Below, piece by piece: positions 23,125-36,100 of a stretch of 64,000 nt of DNA. Source of the stretch: Musa acuminata AAA Group (taxonomy: Eukaryota > Streptophyta > Magnoliopsida > Zingiberales > Musaceae); NCBI RefSeq assembly GCF_036884655.1, contig NC_088338.1:3602001-3666000 (forward strand), in the 5' to 3' direction. The notes under the pieces were generated by a model. That model worked only from the letters and a program-made list of their open reading frames with translations, was not told the origin of the DNA and made no database searches. How positions within the stretch are numbered: the stretch's first letter is position 1; each line of letters begins with the position of its first letter. Both the position numbers and the translations under genes were made by a program.

Positions 23125-23715
23125 ATGGAGAAACCAGATAGAAGCATCATCACATTCCTGCCAAAGCTTGCCACCGGACGCGAGAATCCGATGAAGCCGA
23201 GGGCTCATGGCCAGAGCAGATCCTTCTCGGGGCCGATCACAGTCTCCATTATACCCATAGAAGCTCGACGCAAGCAGAAGAGACGCGGCGGCTTCGAGGC
23301 GCCGCAGGAACCCTCGTCCCCGAAGGTGACGTGCATGGGCCAGATCAAGCTCGAGAAGATGACCGCCGGGTGCTGCCGGAAGCCCCCACCACCGGGTCGA
23401 AAATGGAAGCTGGCATCCTTCATCCGCCAGATCTTCCGGCGTCCCAAGGTGGGGCCGGCGGGCGGTGGCGGGAAGAGCAGGCCGCCGGTGTCTGCACCAC
23501 CGTCGCTCGGAGGGATGAGTAGGTCCGCCGGCGGACGCAACAGCTTGGGGGATTTCGACTGGAGGAAGGCAGCGGAGACGGAGGAGGTGATCATTGCTCA
23601 CTCTGCACCCATCATGGTGGGCGGTGGGGTGGTGGCCGTCGAGCCAAGGAAGGTGTCGTCGAGCCTTTGGAAGAGGAGGGCTGCCGCTCGTCTCACTACT
23701 CTTCAATTAAACTGA
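23125..23715 (+). CDS. Syringolide-induced protein 14-1-1-like, small basic protein
   Basis: An intronless gene of 196 codons. The protein is strongly basic and rich in Pro, Gly, Ser and Arg, with no signal peptide or membrane segment. The N-terminal half carries blocks typical of the plant 14-1-1-like group: SRSFSGPITVSIIPIEARRK, then a GGFEAPQEPSSPKVTCMGQI stretch. KWKLASFIRQIF and a C-terminal basic end follow. The group takes its name from a soybean transcript induced by the elicitor syringolide; molecular function is unknown. I chose MEKPDRSI at 23125 because relatives begin with MEKP. An upstream in-frame ATG at 22984 would add 47 histidine/serine-rich residues that look like leader. 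Family assignment is by recall. Confidence 0.62.
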   Translation: MEKPDRSIITFLPKLATGRENPMKPRAHGQSRSFSGPITVSIIPIEARRKQKRRGGFEAPQEPSSPKVTCMGQIKLEKMTAGCCRKPPPPGRKWKLASFIRQIFRRPKVGPAGGGGKSRPPVSAPPSLGGMSRSAGGRNSLGDFDWRKAAETEEVIIAHSAPIMVGGGVVAVEPRKVSSSLWKRRAAARLTTLQLN

Positions 23716-24195
23716 TATCTTTATTCTTTTTCTCCTTCTCAACTGTAAATACGAGAGAAGGAAAAGGCTTTCCACATCGAATGTTGTTTTCGATGGACAG
23801 AATTATTTATGTACTTTGCATAGTTAAAGTAATTAAATTTTGTTTTTTGAAAGGAAATTATAATTTCTATTTAAAATTTTACATCTAAAATATTATAATA
23901 AATCGTAAAATTTATTTTACACTCCCAATAGAAACCCAAAATGTGAGATTTCTTTCATGAATTCTTACAAAAACACGTGTGTTGGGGTTTATTGGGTACA
24001 CGTGCATCACGTTGCGAAGTGATGATGCGCCGTGATTCCCGTACGCGAGGCATCAAAGGGGTTTCGCGAATCTTAACGCATGACCCCGCACGACCTGACC
24101 GTTGCGCCAGTTGCCACCTCCTCGGCCTCCTCACCGCCCCACCCCAAATCTCTCCGCTTTATCTCAGACCGCGAAGCCTCCTCCTCCCCTCCTGA
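23716..24195. other. Spacer and promoter of the phospholipase D gene
   Basis: The left part is AT-rich and probably the 3' UTR of the 14-1-1-like gene. The right part becomes GC-rich and holds two G-boxes (listed separately) and a C-rich leader before the PLD start. No clear TATA box was found. Confidence 0.4.
23974..24004 (+). promoter_or_regulatory. Pair of G-box/ABRE-like CACGTG motifs upstream of PLD
   Basis: CACGTG occurs at 23974-23979 (context AACACGTGTG) and 23999-24004 (context TACACGTGCA), 25 bases apart and about 190-220 bases before the PLD start. Paired ACGT-core elements are a known arrangement in abscisic acid and stress-responsive promoters, which would fit PLD delta. The motifs are seen; the response is inferred. 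Confidence 0.4.
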
Positions 24196-27100
24196 ATGTT
24201 CCATCTTGACGCCCCTGCTGTTCCCTTCGCCATCGGCTCGATGGGATCCCACTCCGCCGCCGATGAGGCTATCCTCCTCCACGGCGACATCCACCTGTCC
24301 GTGCTCGCGGCACGCCGCCTCCCCAACATGGACATGCTCTCCGAGTACCTCCGCCGCTGCTTCGCCCCATGCAGCCCTGTCCTCCCTAGTAGCGACTCCG
24401 ACCCCACCCCCGACCACGGCCGCCGCGGCCACCGCAAGAAGATCGCCACCGCCGACCCCTACGTCACCGCCTTGCTCGCCGGCGCCACCGTCGCCCGCAC
24501 CCGCGTTATCCACAACTCCCAGAACCCCATCTGGAACGAGCGCTTCAAGATCCCCGTCGCCCACAGCGCCGCGGCCCTCGTTCTCCACGTCAAGGACAAC
24601 GACGTCTTCGGCTCCCAGCTCATCGGCACCGTCTCCATTCCCGTTGCCCGCGTCGCCTCCGGCGAGGTGATCGACGAATGGTTCCCGGTGATCGCGCCCA
24701 GTGGGAGGACGCCGAAGCCCGATACCGCCCTCCGCGTGTCCCTCCAGTACACGCCCGTGGAGGAGAGCGTGGAGCACAGGCATGGGATCGCCGGGGATCC
24801 CGACAAGCGCGGGGTGAGCGATGCCTACTTCCCCGTCCGGAAGGGGTGCTTGGTGACGCTCTACCAGGACGCACATGTCAGGGATGGCGAGCTCCCAGAG
24901 ATTAGGCTCGAGGAAGGAGCCATCTTTGAGCATAACAAGTGCTGGGAGGACATCTACCATGCCATTCTCGAGGCGCATCACTTGATTTATATCACCGGTT
25001 GGTCTATATATCACAAGGTGAAGCTGGTGAGAGAGCCGACGAGGCCGCTGCCGACTGCGGGGCAGCTGACGTTGGGGGAGCTGCTCAAGTACAAGTCCCA
25101 GGAGGGGGTTCGGGTGTGCATGTTGGTTTGGGACGACAAGACTTCTCACCATAATTTCTTCATCAAGACGGTAAGAGGAATCCAATCTTCAGTTCTGCAT
25201 AGATTACTTCCTGGCAGCATCGTTGTTTCCAGTGTCATTCATGATGTTCAATCTTTGACTTTGTCAGCACAATCCAATCTGACTGGACACATATTTTCCC
25301 AATTCTTGAGTTCCTTGATCTTATAGCGTTCGATTGAGTAATACTTTTCAGATTTCTTGAGTACATCTTCCACTGGGAGATGTACCACTCTTTACAGATG
25401 TGTTTTGTTCCACAACAGTGAGTATTAGATTTGACAGGGAAAATAATGGCACGGTTGACGCACCATGACGACAGCCTCCGGCCAAAGCAATAACGCCGAC
25501 TAGACTCGCCCTGACGACCCCCGCTGTCGAGAGGCGACGCCCGACCCTGCATGGTTGACCACGGCCAGGCCGGACAACAACCTGCCCCTCGCCCATACCC
25601 TGCTACGAGCCACTCCGCCACGCGACCCCAGCGGCCGTGTCAGACGCCATCAGAGGTACCACCTCACTCCAGCAGGCGGTCAAGTCAGGTAACACGTGAT
25701 TTCTCTATAAATACCCCCAAGTCCTGAACAAAAGGGGAGACTCTCTCAACACGCTCAATACTGGGGAGACTTTTCCTCCTCCCAAAACCCCCTCCACATC
25801 CTTCGTTAACTTGATCGTCGGAGGGGCCGGGTCAAGCACCCCGACCCGGCCTTGATGCAGGTGCAAAGCCTTCGGAGATCACCGCCCAGGGGGACCCAGC
25901 GGGCTCGGGGAGACTCCTCATCCTTTGACCACCACCTTCCGGACCCGGACCAAGCCGCGACGACCTCAGGGCCACGGCTGAACAGTTACTGACCGTAACA
26001 TTTTGGCGCTAGAAGGAGGGCCCGGAATGTCGACTGGCCAGCAAACCCGCCCCGGCGATTCCCCGGCTGCGAGAGATCATCCTCCACGGGAAGAGCCCCA
26101 AGAGGGGCGCCTCGCTTCGACTTCGGAGCAATACTGGCGCCTGTTCAATGATCCGGGCCTGTCACCGCCCGACGCCACCATCGTCCCCCCGTCAGTTTCC
26201 CCCGAGGCCTTCCACGACCTCGTCCACCAAGTGAGGACACTGGCAGGCATGGTGCAAGCCATCGTTCCGCTCATCCCCCAGCCGGAGCCCCTGCAAACGG
26301 ACCAGCCCGTGCACCAACGGGAGCCTGCCCCTCGGGAGCACGCGCCACCCCCCAGGCCTCCTCAGTCGCCCCGAAACCAAGCGACCCGGCAAAGGGATCG
26401 GGAAACCGTGGGCACGTCGAGTCGCCCCGAGCCCGAATGGCCACCCGAGAACTCAACCCACGCCTTGCAGGCGCAACTGCATCTCTTTAATCAACGCTTG
26501 AACGAGGTACAACAAGAAGTTCGCAGGACGAAGGGAGAGCCCGGAACGGAAGGGTATCAAGGATCCCCATTCGCGCCCGAAATACAAGACCAGGCTATCC
26601 CGCAGCACTTTCGGCTCCCATCCCTGGACGCCTACAACGGCGCCGCCGACCCCGCGGATCACGTAGCCGCGTTCCGCGCCCAAATGGCGCTGTACGGAAC
26701 CTCCGACGCCCTGATGTGCAGGGCATTCCCGACAACCTTGAGGGGGCCGGCCCGCGCATGGTACGGTAGCCTCAAGGCGGGAACCATCTCCTCTTTCGAC
26801 CAGCTTGCCCGGGACTTTGAGCTCAACTTCCTCGCCTACGCCCGCCCGAAGCCATCCACGGCGCTACTCCTCGGACTCAACCAAGGGGAGGATGAGTCCC
26901 TTTCCCATTTTCTGGACCGCTTCACGACGCAGATCCGAGGGCTCTCGGACGCTCATCCTTCCCTATTGATGCAGGCATTCACGATAGGCTTACGACCCTC
27001 CCGGTTCTTCTGGTCCCTGGTAGAACGACCACCCACAACGGTGCCAGAGATGCTTCAACGGGCGAGCCAATTCGTCGCGGAAGAGACATGGATGGCCGGG

Positions 27101-30100
27101 AAACCAAGGGGACACAGGGGAGCCAAATCGGAGCCGCCTCGGCAGCAACAGCCGCCAACATCTCGGCGCAGGTCGGACAGATCTGACCCAGCGGTTCCGA
27201 GGCCCCCCCTGCCGGCCTTGAATTCATCTCAAACAGACATATTCCTTCATATAAGGGGAAAAGGTTTGCTCAAGGAGCCCTACCCGATGAGTGACCCTCG
27301 GGCACTGGCAGATCAGTCGAAATACTGCCGCTTTCACCGACAACGTGGGCACGACACCGAACAATGCCGGGAGTTGAAAAAGCAGATTGAGGAACTCATT
27401 CGCAGGGGGCACCTCGACCAATATCTCCGCCCGAACAAAGAATCTTCTCCCCGCCCAGAAGGACCCGTCGAGCGGCGGATCGACGTGATATCAGGCGGCC
27501 CCGCATCCGGCGGAGACTCCATGGCACGCAAGAAGGCATACGCCCGAGCCGCCTCAGCTGAGGCTCCCAGACACGCGCCCGGACCCAGTGTCACTTTCCC
27601 GGCCGGGGCGTATGAACAGGCCGAACACGATGATGCACTCGTGATATCGGCCAGGATCGCTAACGCGCAAGTACAAAGGATCATGGTCGACACCGGAAGC
27701 TCGGCCGACATACTATACCTCGACGCCTACCGAAAGCTCGGCCTCCCCGGAGATAGCATGAAGCCGGTGTCCTCGGCACTCACCGGCTTCACCGATGACT
27801 CAGTCTCACCACTGGGGACGGTTACTTTGCCTCTGACCCTGGGAGTTCCGCCAAAGTCGAAGACGACGATGACCAACTTCTTAGTCATCGACCTCCCCGC
27901 CGCTTACAACGCCATCCTTGGCCGCCCGACACTCAACAAAGTTAGAGCTGTCGTTTCGACCTACTATCAGACTGTGAAGTTCCCGACCTTGGCAGGAACC
28001 GGCGAAGCTGCGGGAAGCCCTCGAGAATCCCGGCGCTGCTACCTGACTGCCGTCTCGCTACCTAAGAAGCTCAGGGTCGAACCACCGTTGACGGACCCCC
28101 GAGAAGCACAGAGGTCGGCCCCCCATGTCGAGCCGAAGGGAACCACAGTCGCCATACCGCTACAAAAAGATCACCCGGAACGGGCGATTAGGGTCGGGTC
28201 AGAGCTACCCGAGCCCGAACGAGAGCAACTTGTCGGCCTCCTTCAAGAAAACGCTGATGTCTTCGCTTGGTCACCATCGGACATGACGGGCGTTGACCCA
28301 GGGGTCGCCCTGCATCGCCTCAGCATCTCCACCGACGGTCGCCCGGTGAAACAAAAGCTGAGGCAGCAAGCCCCGGAGCGGCAGACAGCCATACAAGAAG
28401 AAGTGACTCGCCTCTTGAAGGCAGGCTTCATAAAAGAAGCTGGGTACCCACAATGGCTGTCCAATGTAGTTCTTGTCAAAAAAGCAAATGGAAGCTGGAG
28501 GATGTGCGTTGACTACACTAGCCTTAACGAAGCATGTCCGAAAGACTGCTACCCCCTACCAAGGGTCGACCAGCTGGTTGACGCTACGGCAGGGCACGCC
28601 CGCCTGTCATTCATGGACGCCTTTTCAGGCTATAACCAGATCAGGATGGCACCTGAGGATCAAGAGCACACGGCCTTCATCACCAACCAAGGGGTCTACT
28701 TTTATAAGGTCATGCCCTTCGGGCTGAAGAACGCCGGCGCGACCTATCAGAGGGCAGTAAACAAGGCATTCGCCCACTAGATCGGCCGCAACATGGAGGT
28801 GTACGTCGACGACATGATCGTAAAGAGCCAAGAAGCTGGGACTCACTTGGCTGATCTGACCGAAGCTTTCGCTACACTCCGCCAGATCGGCATGCGGCTC
28901 AACCCCGCGAAATGCGCCTTCGGTGTCGCGTCAGGAAAATTCCTCGGATTCATCGTGCATGAGAGAGGGATCGACGCCAACCCCGGGAAGCTCCAGGCAA
29001 TCATCAACATGCAATCGCCCCGGACTACCAAGGATTTGCAGCGCCTCAATGGGAAACTCGTCGCCATGTCCCGATTCCTTGCTCGGTCAGGAGATCGCTG
29101 TTTTCCCTTCTTCAAGGCACTACAAAATCCGAGAGGCTTCCAATGGACGACAGAATGCGAGGAAGCCTTCCAGCAAATAAAACGACACCTGGCCAACCTC
29201 CCGCGGCTCGCCTCGGTCACCCCCGGCGAAAAGCTGAGCGTCTACCTGGCCGCCTCCCCACGCGCGGTAAGCTCCGTCCTGGTTAAAGAAAGCTCCAGCG
29301 GCCAACTCCCGGTCTACTACACAAGCCACGTCCTCAGCGGCCCGGAGGAGCGATACCCTCCGATCGAGAAGCTGGCGCTCGCCCTTGTGTTGTCCGCCCG
29401 GAAGCTGCGTCCCTAAATTTGATGTGGCAGGACGACTCCTCAAATGGGCAGTAGAGCTCGGCGAACATGACATACGGTACGTACCCCGAACGGCCATCAA
29501 AGCCCAGTCCGTCGCCGACTTCATCGCGGAGCTAACCCAAGACGAGAGCGGGAGCCTCGGACGACCCCCCGAGGCCTGGGTCCTGCACGTCGACGGATCG
29601 GCCAACTCAAAGGGGGCGGGCGCGGGGTTGGTGCTCCGAGCCCCCGACGGGCGGTCATTCGAGCGCTCCCTCCGCTTCGGGTTCCGCGCCACTAATAACG
29701 AAGCAGAGTATGAAGCACTCCTGGCGGGGCTCAGATTGGCGCTCGAGATGCAGGTGGACTCCCTCTGCGTCCACACGGATTCCCAACTAGTGGCCGAGCA
29801 ACTCCGTGGAGGATATGAGGCTCGCGACCAGACCATGGCAAGATACCTGGCACAGGTGCGGAACTTAGCCACGAAGTTCCATCATTTTACATTGTCTAAT
29901 GTCCCAAGGGCGGAGAACGAGCGCGCTGACGCGCTGGCTAAGCTGGCCTCGAAACCTGCCCCCGAAGTCGGGCCGGAGGTCGAGGAGCTACCCGCCCGTG
30001 CCTTTAAAGTCGCGACCGCGGCTGCCTGCAGCGCGTCCTCCTGGGTGCAAGAACTGCTGCGCTACAAACGGGACGGAATTCTTCCGCCCGACAAAGCAAC

Positions 30101-33100
30101 AGCCCGGCGCCTGCTTCGCACGCACGCAAGGTATATTGAGGCAGGCGGGCGACTCTACAAGCGATCCTTCTCGTACCCCCTCCTGCGGTGCTTGGAGCCC
30201 GACGAGGCGCAAACCGTCCTGGCGGAGATACATGAGGGTGCCTGCGGCGAACACATCGGCGGGCGAACCTTAGCACATAAAATACTCCGCCAAGGCTACT
30301 ATTGGCCGACCATGCGCCGGGATGCGATAACACACGTGCAGCGGTGTATCTCATGCCAAGAGCACGCCCGCACACCTCGGCTCCCGGTAGTCCCGCTAGC
30401 CCCTATCGACTGCGCTTGGCCGTTTGCACAATGGGGGTTAGACATCCTCGGGCCCTTCCCCTTAGCCGCAGGGCAGCGGAGATACCTCATCGTCAGCGTA
30501 GATTACTTCACGAAGTGGGTTGAGGCCGAACCACTGGCGAAAATCACGGCGCAGCAAGTGGAGAAGTTCATCTGGAGAAACTTGATCACCCGTTTCGGCC
30601 TGCCCAAAACCATTATTACGGATAACGGGCCCCAGTTCTCCAGTCAGAGGTTTCGAGAATTTTGCGCAAGACAGGGAGTCCAACTGAAGTACAGTTCGGT
30701 CGCTCACCCCCAAACGAACGGGCTAACAGAAGTGACCAACCGGTCCATCCTGGACGGGCTCAAAAGAAGAGTGTCCGCGGCTCGGACGACCTGGACGGAC
30801 GAGCTCCCGAGTGTGCTATGGGCGCTGCGCACCACGCCGAAAACAGCAACCGGAGAATCCCCATACAGCCTAGCATTCGGTACCGAGGCGGTACTTCCCC
30901 CCGAGATAGCCGTTGCCACCCTCCGGACGAAAGTCTACGACGAGGAAACCTCGGATGAAGGACTACAAGCCGCCCTCGACTTGCTAGAAGAGCGGCGCGC
31001 CGACGCACATGTAAGAGCCCTCTCCTACAAGAGGGCGGTCGCAAGGGTCTACAACCGAAAGGTGAGACCCCGACCTATTAGGTTGGGCGACCTGGTCCTG
31101 CGGCGGGCTGAGGTCAGTGACCCGACCCGACAAAGAGGCAAGCTAGCCCCCAGTTGGGAAGGCCCCTATCGGGTGACCGAAGTCATCGGAACCGGCGCAT
31201 TCCGGCTCACCACAATAGAAGGTCAGTCCCTGCCAAGGACCTGGAATGCACAAAACCTCAAAAAGTTCTTTCCATAGGACTTGGCCGGTTACGGAACTCC
31301 GAAAAAAGAAGATAGATCATGTTCATTCTAAAGCAAAGGAGGTGTCACAAAAAAAAAAAAAAAAAAAAAAAAACAGAAGCAAAAAATACAAAGGACATCA
31401 GTCCTCGGGGGCGTCAGGGCTATCATCAAAAGGAACGTCGGCCGGCATGTCGACGCTCAGATCTTCAGGGAAGGAGCCGAAGGGATCCTCCACGACCTCC
31501 GAGTCGGGGTTGCGTGCCTTGAAGCGGGCGAGGGCAACCCGATACCCATACTCATACGAGACCCGCCCGGTCCGGACAAGACCTAGCTGAAAGCACGAGG
31601 AAGCCTTGTAGTCCTCGACCAGCTTCTTGTCCTTCGCCGGCCGTTGGCGGATCTCGGCCTCCAAGGCCTCGGTAGCCCTCGACGCCTCAGCCCGCGCCTC
31701 CTCCAGACGTCGAATCAGCTCGACGGAGTCGGACCTCGCCGAGCGGGACTCTACCATTGTCGCCCTCAGGTGAGCCTGCGACTTCGCGTTGCGCGCCTCG
31801 GACGCCTCCAGCTGCGTCTGCAACTCCGCGAGTCGCTCGGAGGACGCCTGGAGTTCCGAAGTCAGCCGCGCCACCTCGGCCTCCAGGCCCAAGGCACGTT
31901 GCTCAGCAACGGCCACCGCCTCGGGGCCAGCCCCGGCACGGGCCTCGTCCGCTTGCCGCCGGAGCTCGACGTTGCGGCAGCTCAAGGCAGCAATGACTTG
32001 TCCCGCGTCTCGAACGCGGTCCATCAAAGCGTTTGCATAGTGGTTGCCCTGAGGGAAGGACGAGGTCAAAGTTAGAATCAGACCCTTCCAAAAACAGACG
32101 AACCAAGGGGCGAGAGGATGCTTACCCACAACAAGGACTTTGCTGCCTTGCTGAGCAAAGCGTCGGAGGGCAGGGAGTACAGGTCCCGGGCTATGTCAGG
32201 GTGAAGCCCGCCACGGATGAACCTGCCCGCGACACCTCCGTCGGCCCACACCCGGGTGCCCCGGGTAAGGCCCTCCCACCGGGCCACCAGTGGATCGGTG
32301 GCCACGCCGCGGGGAAGAGCACCCACCTCCCGCATCAGGTACGGCTCATCCTCCCTTAGCGGAAGGCAGAGAAGCTCGCGGACGGAAGGATGGCGAGCCG
32401 CCTCCGCCACCGCACCCCCGCTCGGACCGGCCTCGCCTTCTCCGAGGCTTCCAGCAGGACCCTCCACTGCCGGCGCCACCGCGGCTCCCGTTGCCGGAGC
32501 GGCAACCACCTCGAGATCTCCGCTTGACGGCGCCCGCGCCCTCTTCCGAGGCCGGCCCGCCTCAATGTCCACGGGAGCCTCCCTTGAGCCCGCCTTGGCG
32601 ACAGAGGGAGACCGGCCCGACGCAGCGGCGGTCTTCCCCCCACGCAAATCCTCGAGACGCACCATGTCTGCCAAGAAGGATCAGAATGGCTGTTAGCCAA
32701 GCGGCAACACGTAAAAAGAACAAGGGGAAAATGGAGCCGCTCCTCGGAGCGTACCTAGAGGCACTGGGCTAAGACCCGCCTCTACTAACCACCGCTCGGA
32801 CATGCTCCGGATGGCTTGGGAGGACGGGAGGATTTCTCTGAGCCGCCGAAGCCCCAGGCGCTCATCGTCATCTAAAACCGGGGGGGTATTGTCTATCACG
32901 CGCGCCCCCCAGCGGACGCCGAACCCCCAGTCTCCCGAGCGACTGACAAAAAAGAAGCGCTCCTTCCACCCCTTGTTACTGGAAGGAGCCCCACTCACCC
33001 TGAAACCCATTCGGGCGGACAGATGGTAACCCCCCGACCCCCGGAAGAGACGAAAGCAGGAGAGGAAGAGAGATCGTGTCGGGGGAATCTCAGCATAATG

Positions 33101-36100
33101 GCATTCGCCTAAGAACGCCACCAGATAGCGCCATGAGTTCGGCGCCGTTTGGGACGGGGAGATACGCCACCAAGAAAGACAGGAAACTATGACAGGGTGC
33201 AGAGGGAGGCGTAGCCCGGCCTCGAAAGCATCAAGGGTAAGGGCAAAGCCCCTAGGGATGGGGTCGTATGCACGTTGGCCAGGCTCAGGGGCTTGAAGGA
33301 CAAACTCCTCCGGGACGCCATAGCGATCCCGGAGGAGACTTAGCGCTGACTCACTCACGGTGGAGTCGTGATCATGGGGCCACATCAAGGCCTCAAGCGC
33401 CTTGGTCTTCTTCCCTTCCGACGACGACGCGAGGTCCGACGAAGCCGCCGCCCCGCCGGCCCTCGAGGAAGAAGAAAGTGAGCAGGAAGAAGAGGACGCC
33501 ATTCTTACTGACCTTCGGCAAGGGAGGACGGTTAGCACGGACAGGGCAAGGAGACGCAAGGCAGTAGGACGCGTTCAGAGAAAAAGATGTTCCCCCTACA
33601 GCCTGCCTCACACTACTTATAAGCCGGCCGCATCCCTCCGGAGCCGGCGACTCCTCATCTCCCGAGGTCCGCTGCAGGGGGGAAAAAGGGGCGCCCCCTC
33701 GCAATAAATACGGCCTGTCACGGCAGAGGGCTGCGGCGCAGCACGGGCATCAAAGCACTCATCATACCAGCCTCGGGGGCAGTAATCGAGGCGAACTTAA
33801 GCGCGTTAACCGCGCTTAGCCCTAATCATATCAAGCTCGAAACCCGGCGGACGCCGAAAGGGAACGGGCCCCTTGACCTTCCCCAGAGAAAAGCCGGCGC
33901 AGACCGCCCGAGGCCTCCTCGGTCGCTCAATGCCCGAGGCCACCTCCTCGGTCGCTCAATGCCCGAGGCCTCCTCGGTCGCTCAATGCCCGAGGCCTCCT
34001 CGGTCGCTTAATGCCCGAGGCCACCTCCTCGGTCGCTTAATGCCCGAGGCCTCCTCGGTCGCTCAATGCCCGAGGCCTCCTCGGTCGCTCAATGCCCGAG
34101 GCCTCCTCGGTCGCTCAATGCCCGAGGCCACCTCCTCGGTCGCTCAATGCCCGAGTCCACCTCCTCGGTCGCTCAATGCCCGAGGCCTCCTCGGTCGCTT
34201 AATGCCCGAGGCCACCTCCTCGGTCGCTCAATGCCCGAGGCCTCCTCGGTCGCTCAATACGGCCTGTCACGGCAGAGGGCTGCGGCGCAGCACGGGCATC
34301 AAAGCACTCATCATACCAGCCTCGGGGGCAGTAATCGAGGCGAACTTAAGCGCGTTAACCGCGCTTAGCCCTAATTATATCAGGCTCGAAACCCGGCGGA
34401 CGCCGAAAGGGAACGGGCCCCTTGACCTTCCCCAGAGAAAAGCCGGCGTAGACCGCCCGAGGCCTCCTCGGTCGCTCAATGCCCGAGGCCACCTCCTTGG
34501 TCGCTCAATGCCCGAGGCCTCCTCGGTCGCTCAATGCCCGAGGCCACCTCCTCGGTCGCTCAATGCCCGAGGCCACCTCCTCGGTCGCTTAATGCCCGAG
34601 GCCTCCTCGGTCGCTCAATGCCCGAGGCCACCTCCTCGGTCGCTCAATGCCCGAGGCCTCCTCGGTCGCTTAATGCCCGAGGCCACCTCCTCGGTCGCTA
34701 AATGCCCGAGGCCACCTCCTCGGTCGCTCAATGCCCGAGGCCTCCTCGGTCGCTCAATGCCCGAGGCCTCCTCGGTCGCTCAATTCCCGAGGCCACCTCC
34801 TTGGTCGCTCAATGCCCAAGGCCTCCTCGGTCGCTCAATGCCCGAGGCCACCTCCTCGGTCGCTCAATGCCCGAGGCCACCTCCTCGGTCGCTCAATGCC
34901 CGAGGCCTCCTCGGTCGCTCAATGCCCGAGGCCTCCTCGGTCGCTCAATGCCCGAGGCCACCTCCTCGGTCGCTTAATGCCCGAGGCCTCCTCGGTCGCT
35001 CAATGCCCGAGGCCCCCTCCTCGGTCGCTTAATGCCCGAGGCCTCCTCGGTCGCTCAATGCCCGAGGCCACCTCCTCGGTCGCTCAATGCCCGAGGCCAC
35101 CTCCTCGGTCGCTTAATGCCCGAGGCCTCCTCGGTCGCTCAATGCCCGAGGCCACCTCCTCGGTCGCTTAATGCCCGAGGCCTCCTCGGTCGCTCAATGC
35201 CCGAGGCCACCTCCTCGGTCGCTCAATGCCCGAGGCCACCTCCTCGGTCGCTCAATGCCCGAGGCCTCCTCGGTCGCTCAATGCCCGAGGCCTCCTCGGT
35301 CGCTCAATGCCCGAGGCCTCCTCGGTCGCTCAATGCCCGAGGCCTCCTCCTCGGTCGCTCAATGCCCGAGGCCACCTCCTCGGTCGCTCAATGCCCGAGG
35401 CCACCTCCTCGGTCGCTCAATGCCCGAGGCCTCCTCGGTCGCTCAATGCCCGAGGCCACCTCCTCGGTCGCTCAATGCCCGAGGCCACCTCCTCGGTCGC
35501 TCAATGCCCGAGGCCTCCTCGGTCGCTCAATGCCCGAGGCCACCTCCTCGGTCGCTTAATGCCCGAGGCCTCCTCGGTCGCTCAATGCCCGAGGCCTCCT
35601 CCTCGGTCGCTTAATGCCCGAGGCCTCTCGGTCGCTCAATGCCCGAGGCCTCTCGGTCGCTCAATGCCCGAGGCCACCTCCTCGGTCGCTCAATGCCCGA
35701 GGCCACCTCCTCGGTCGCTCAATGCCCGAGGCCACCTCCTCGGTCGCTCAATGCTCAAGGCCACCTCCTCGGTCTCTCAATGCCCGAGGCCTCCTCGGTC
35801 GCTCAATGCCCGAGGCCTCCTCGGTCGCTCAATGCCCGAGGCCACCTCCTCGGTCGCTTAATGCCCGAGGCCACCTCCTCGGTCGCTCAATGCCCGAGGC
35901 CACCTCCTCGGTCGCTTAATGCCCGAGGCATCCCAGCTCGGTCACCCCACTCCTCCGTCGCACAACCCCCTCAAAACAAGATGAACTGAGCCGCCCATCG
36001 CCCGTGGCCGCCTCAACACCAAGAGACGCAGCCATGCCTCGAGCTCCCTTCCCCACCGGCGCATGGCTCCTTTTGGGGGGGGAATATGATAGGGAAAATA

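Noticed and set aside
24073..25185. 370-codon minus-strand ORF opposite PLD exon 1
   Set aside because: It is the complementary shadow of a GC-rich exon with C2-domain similarity on the plus strand.
26077..31044. Minus-strand ORFs opposite gag-pol
   Set aside because: They match no domain and overlap a well-supported sense polyprotein. The real antisense gene lies further right, at 31398-33502.
33906..35932. Regularly repeated short units resembling a CRISPR array
   Set aside because: There are no spacers between repeats, no cas genes, and the host is a plant. It is a tandem repeat inside an LTR element.
33959..35989. Many overlapping plus-strand ORFs of 90-357 codons with [24 protein letters not shown] repeats
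   Set aside because: They arise because a GC-rich 26/29-bp tandem repeat without stop codons is open in several frames. There is no conserved single frame and no independent gene signal.
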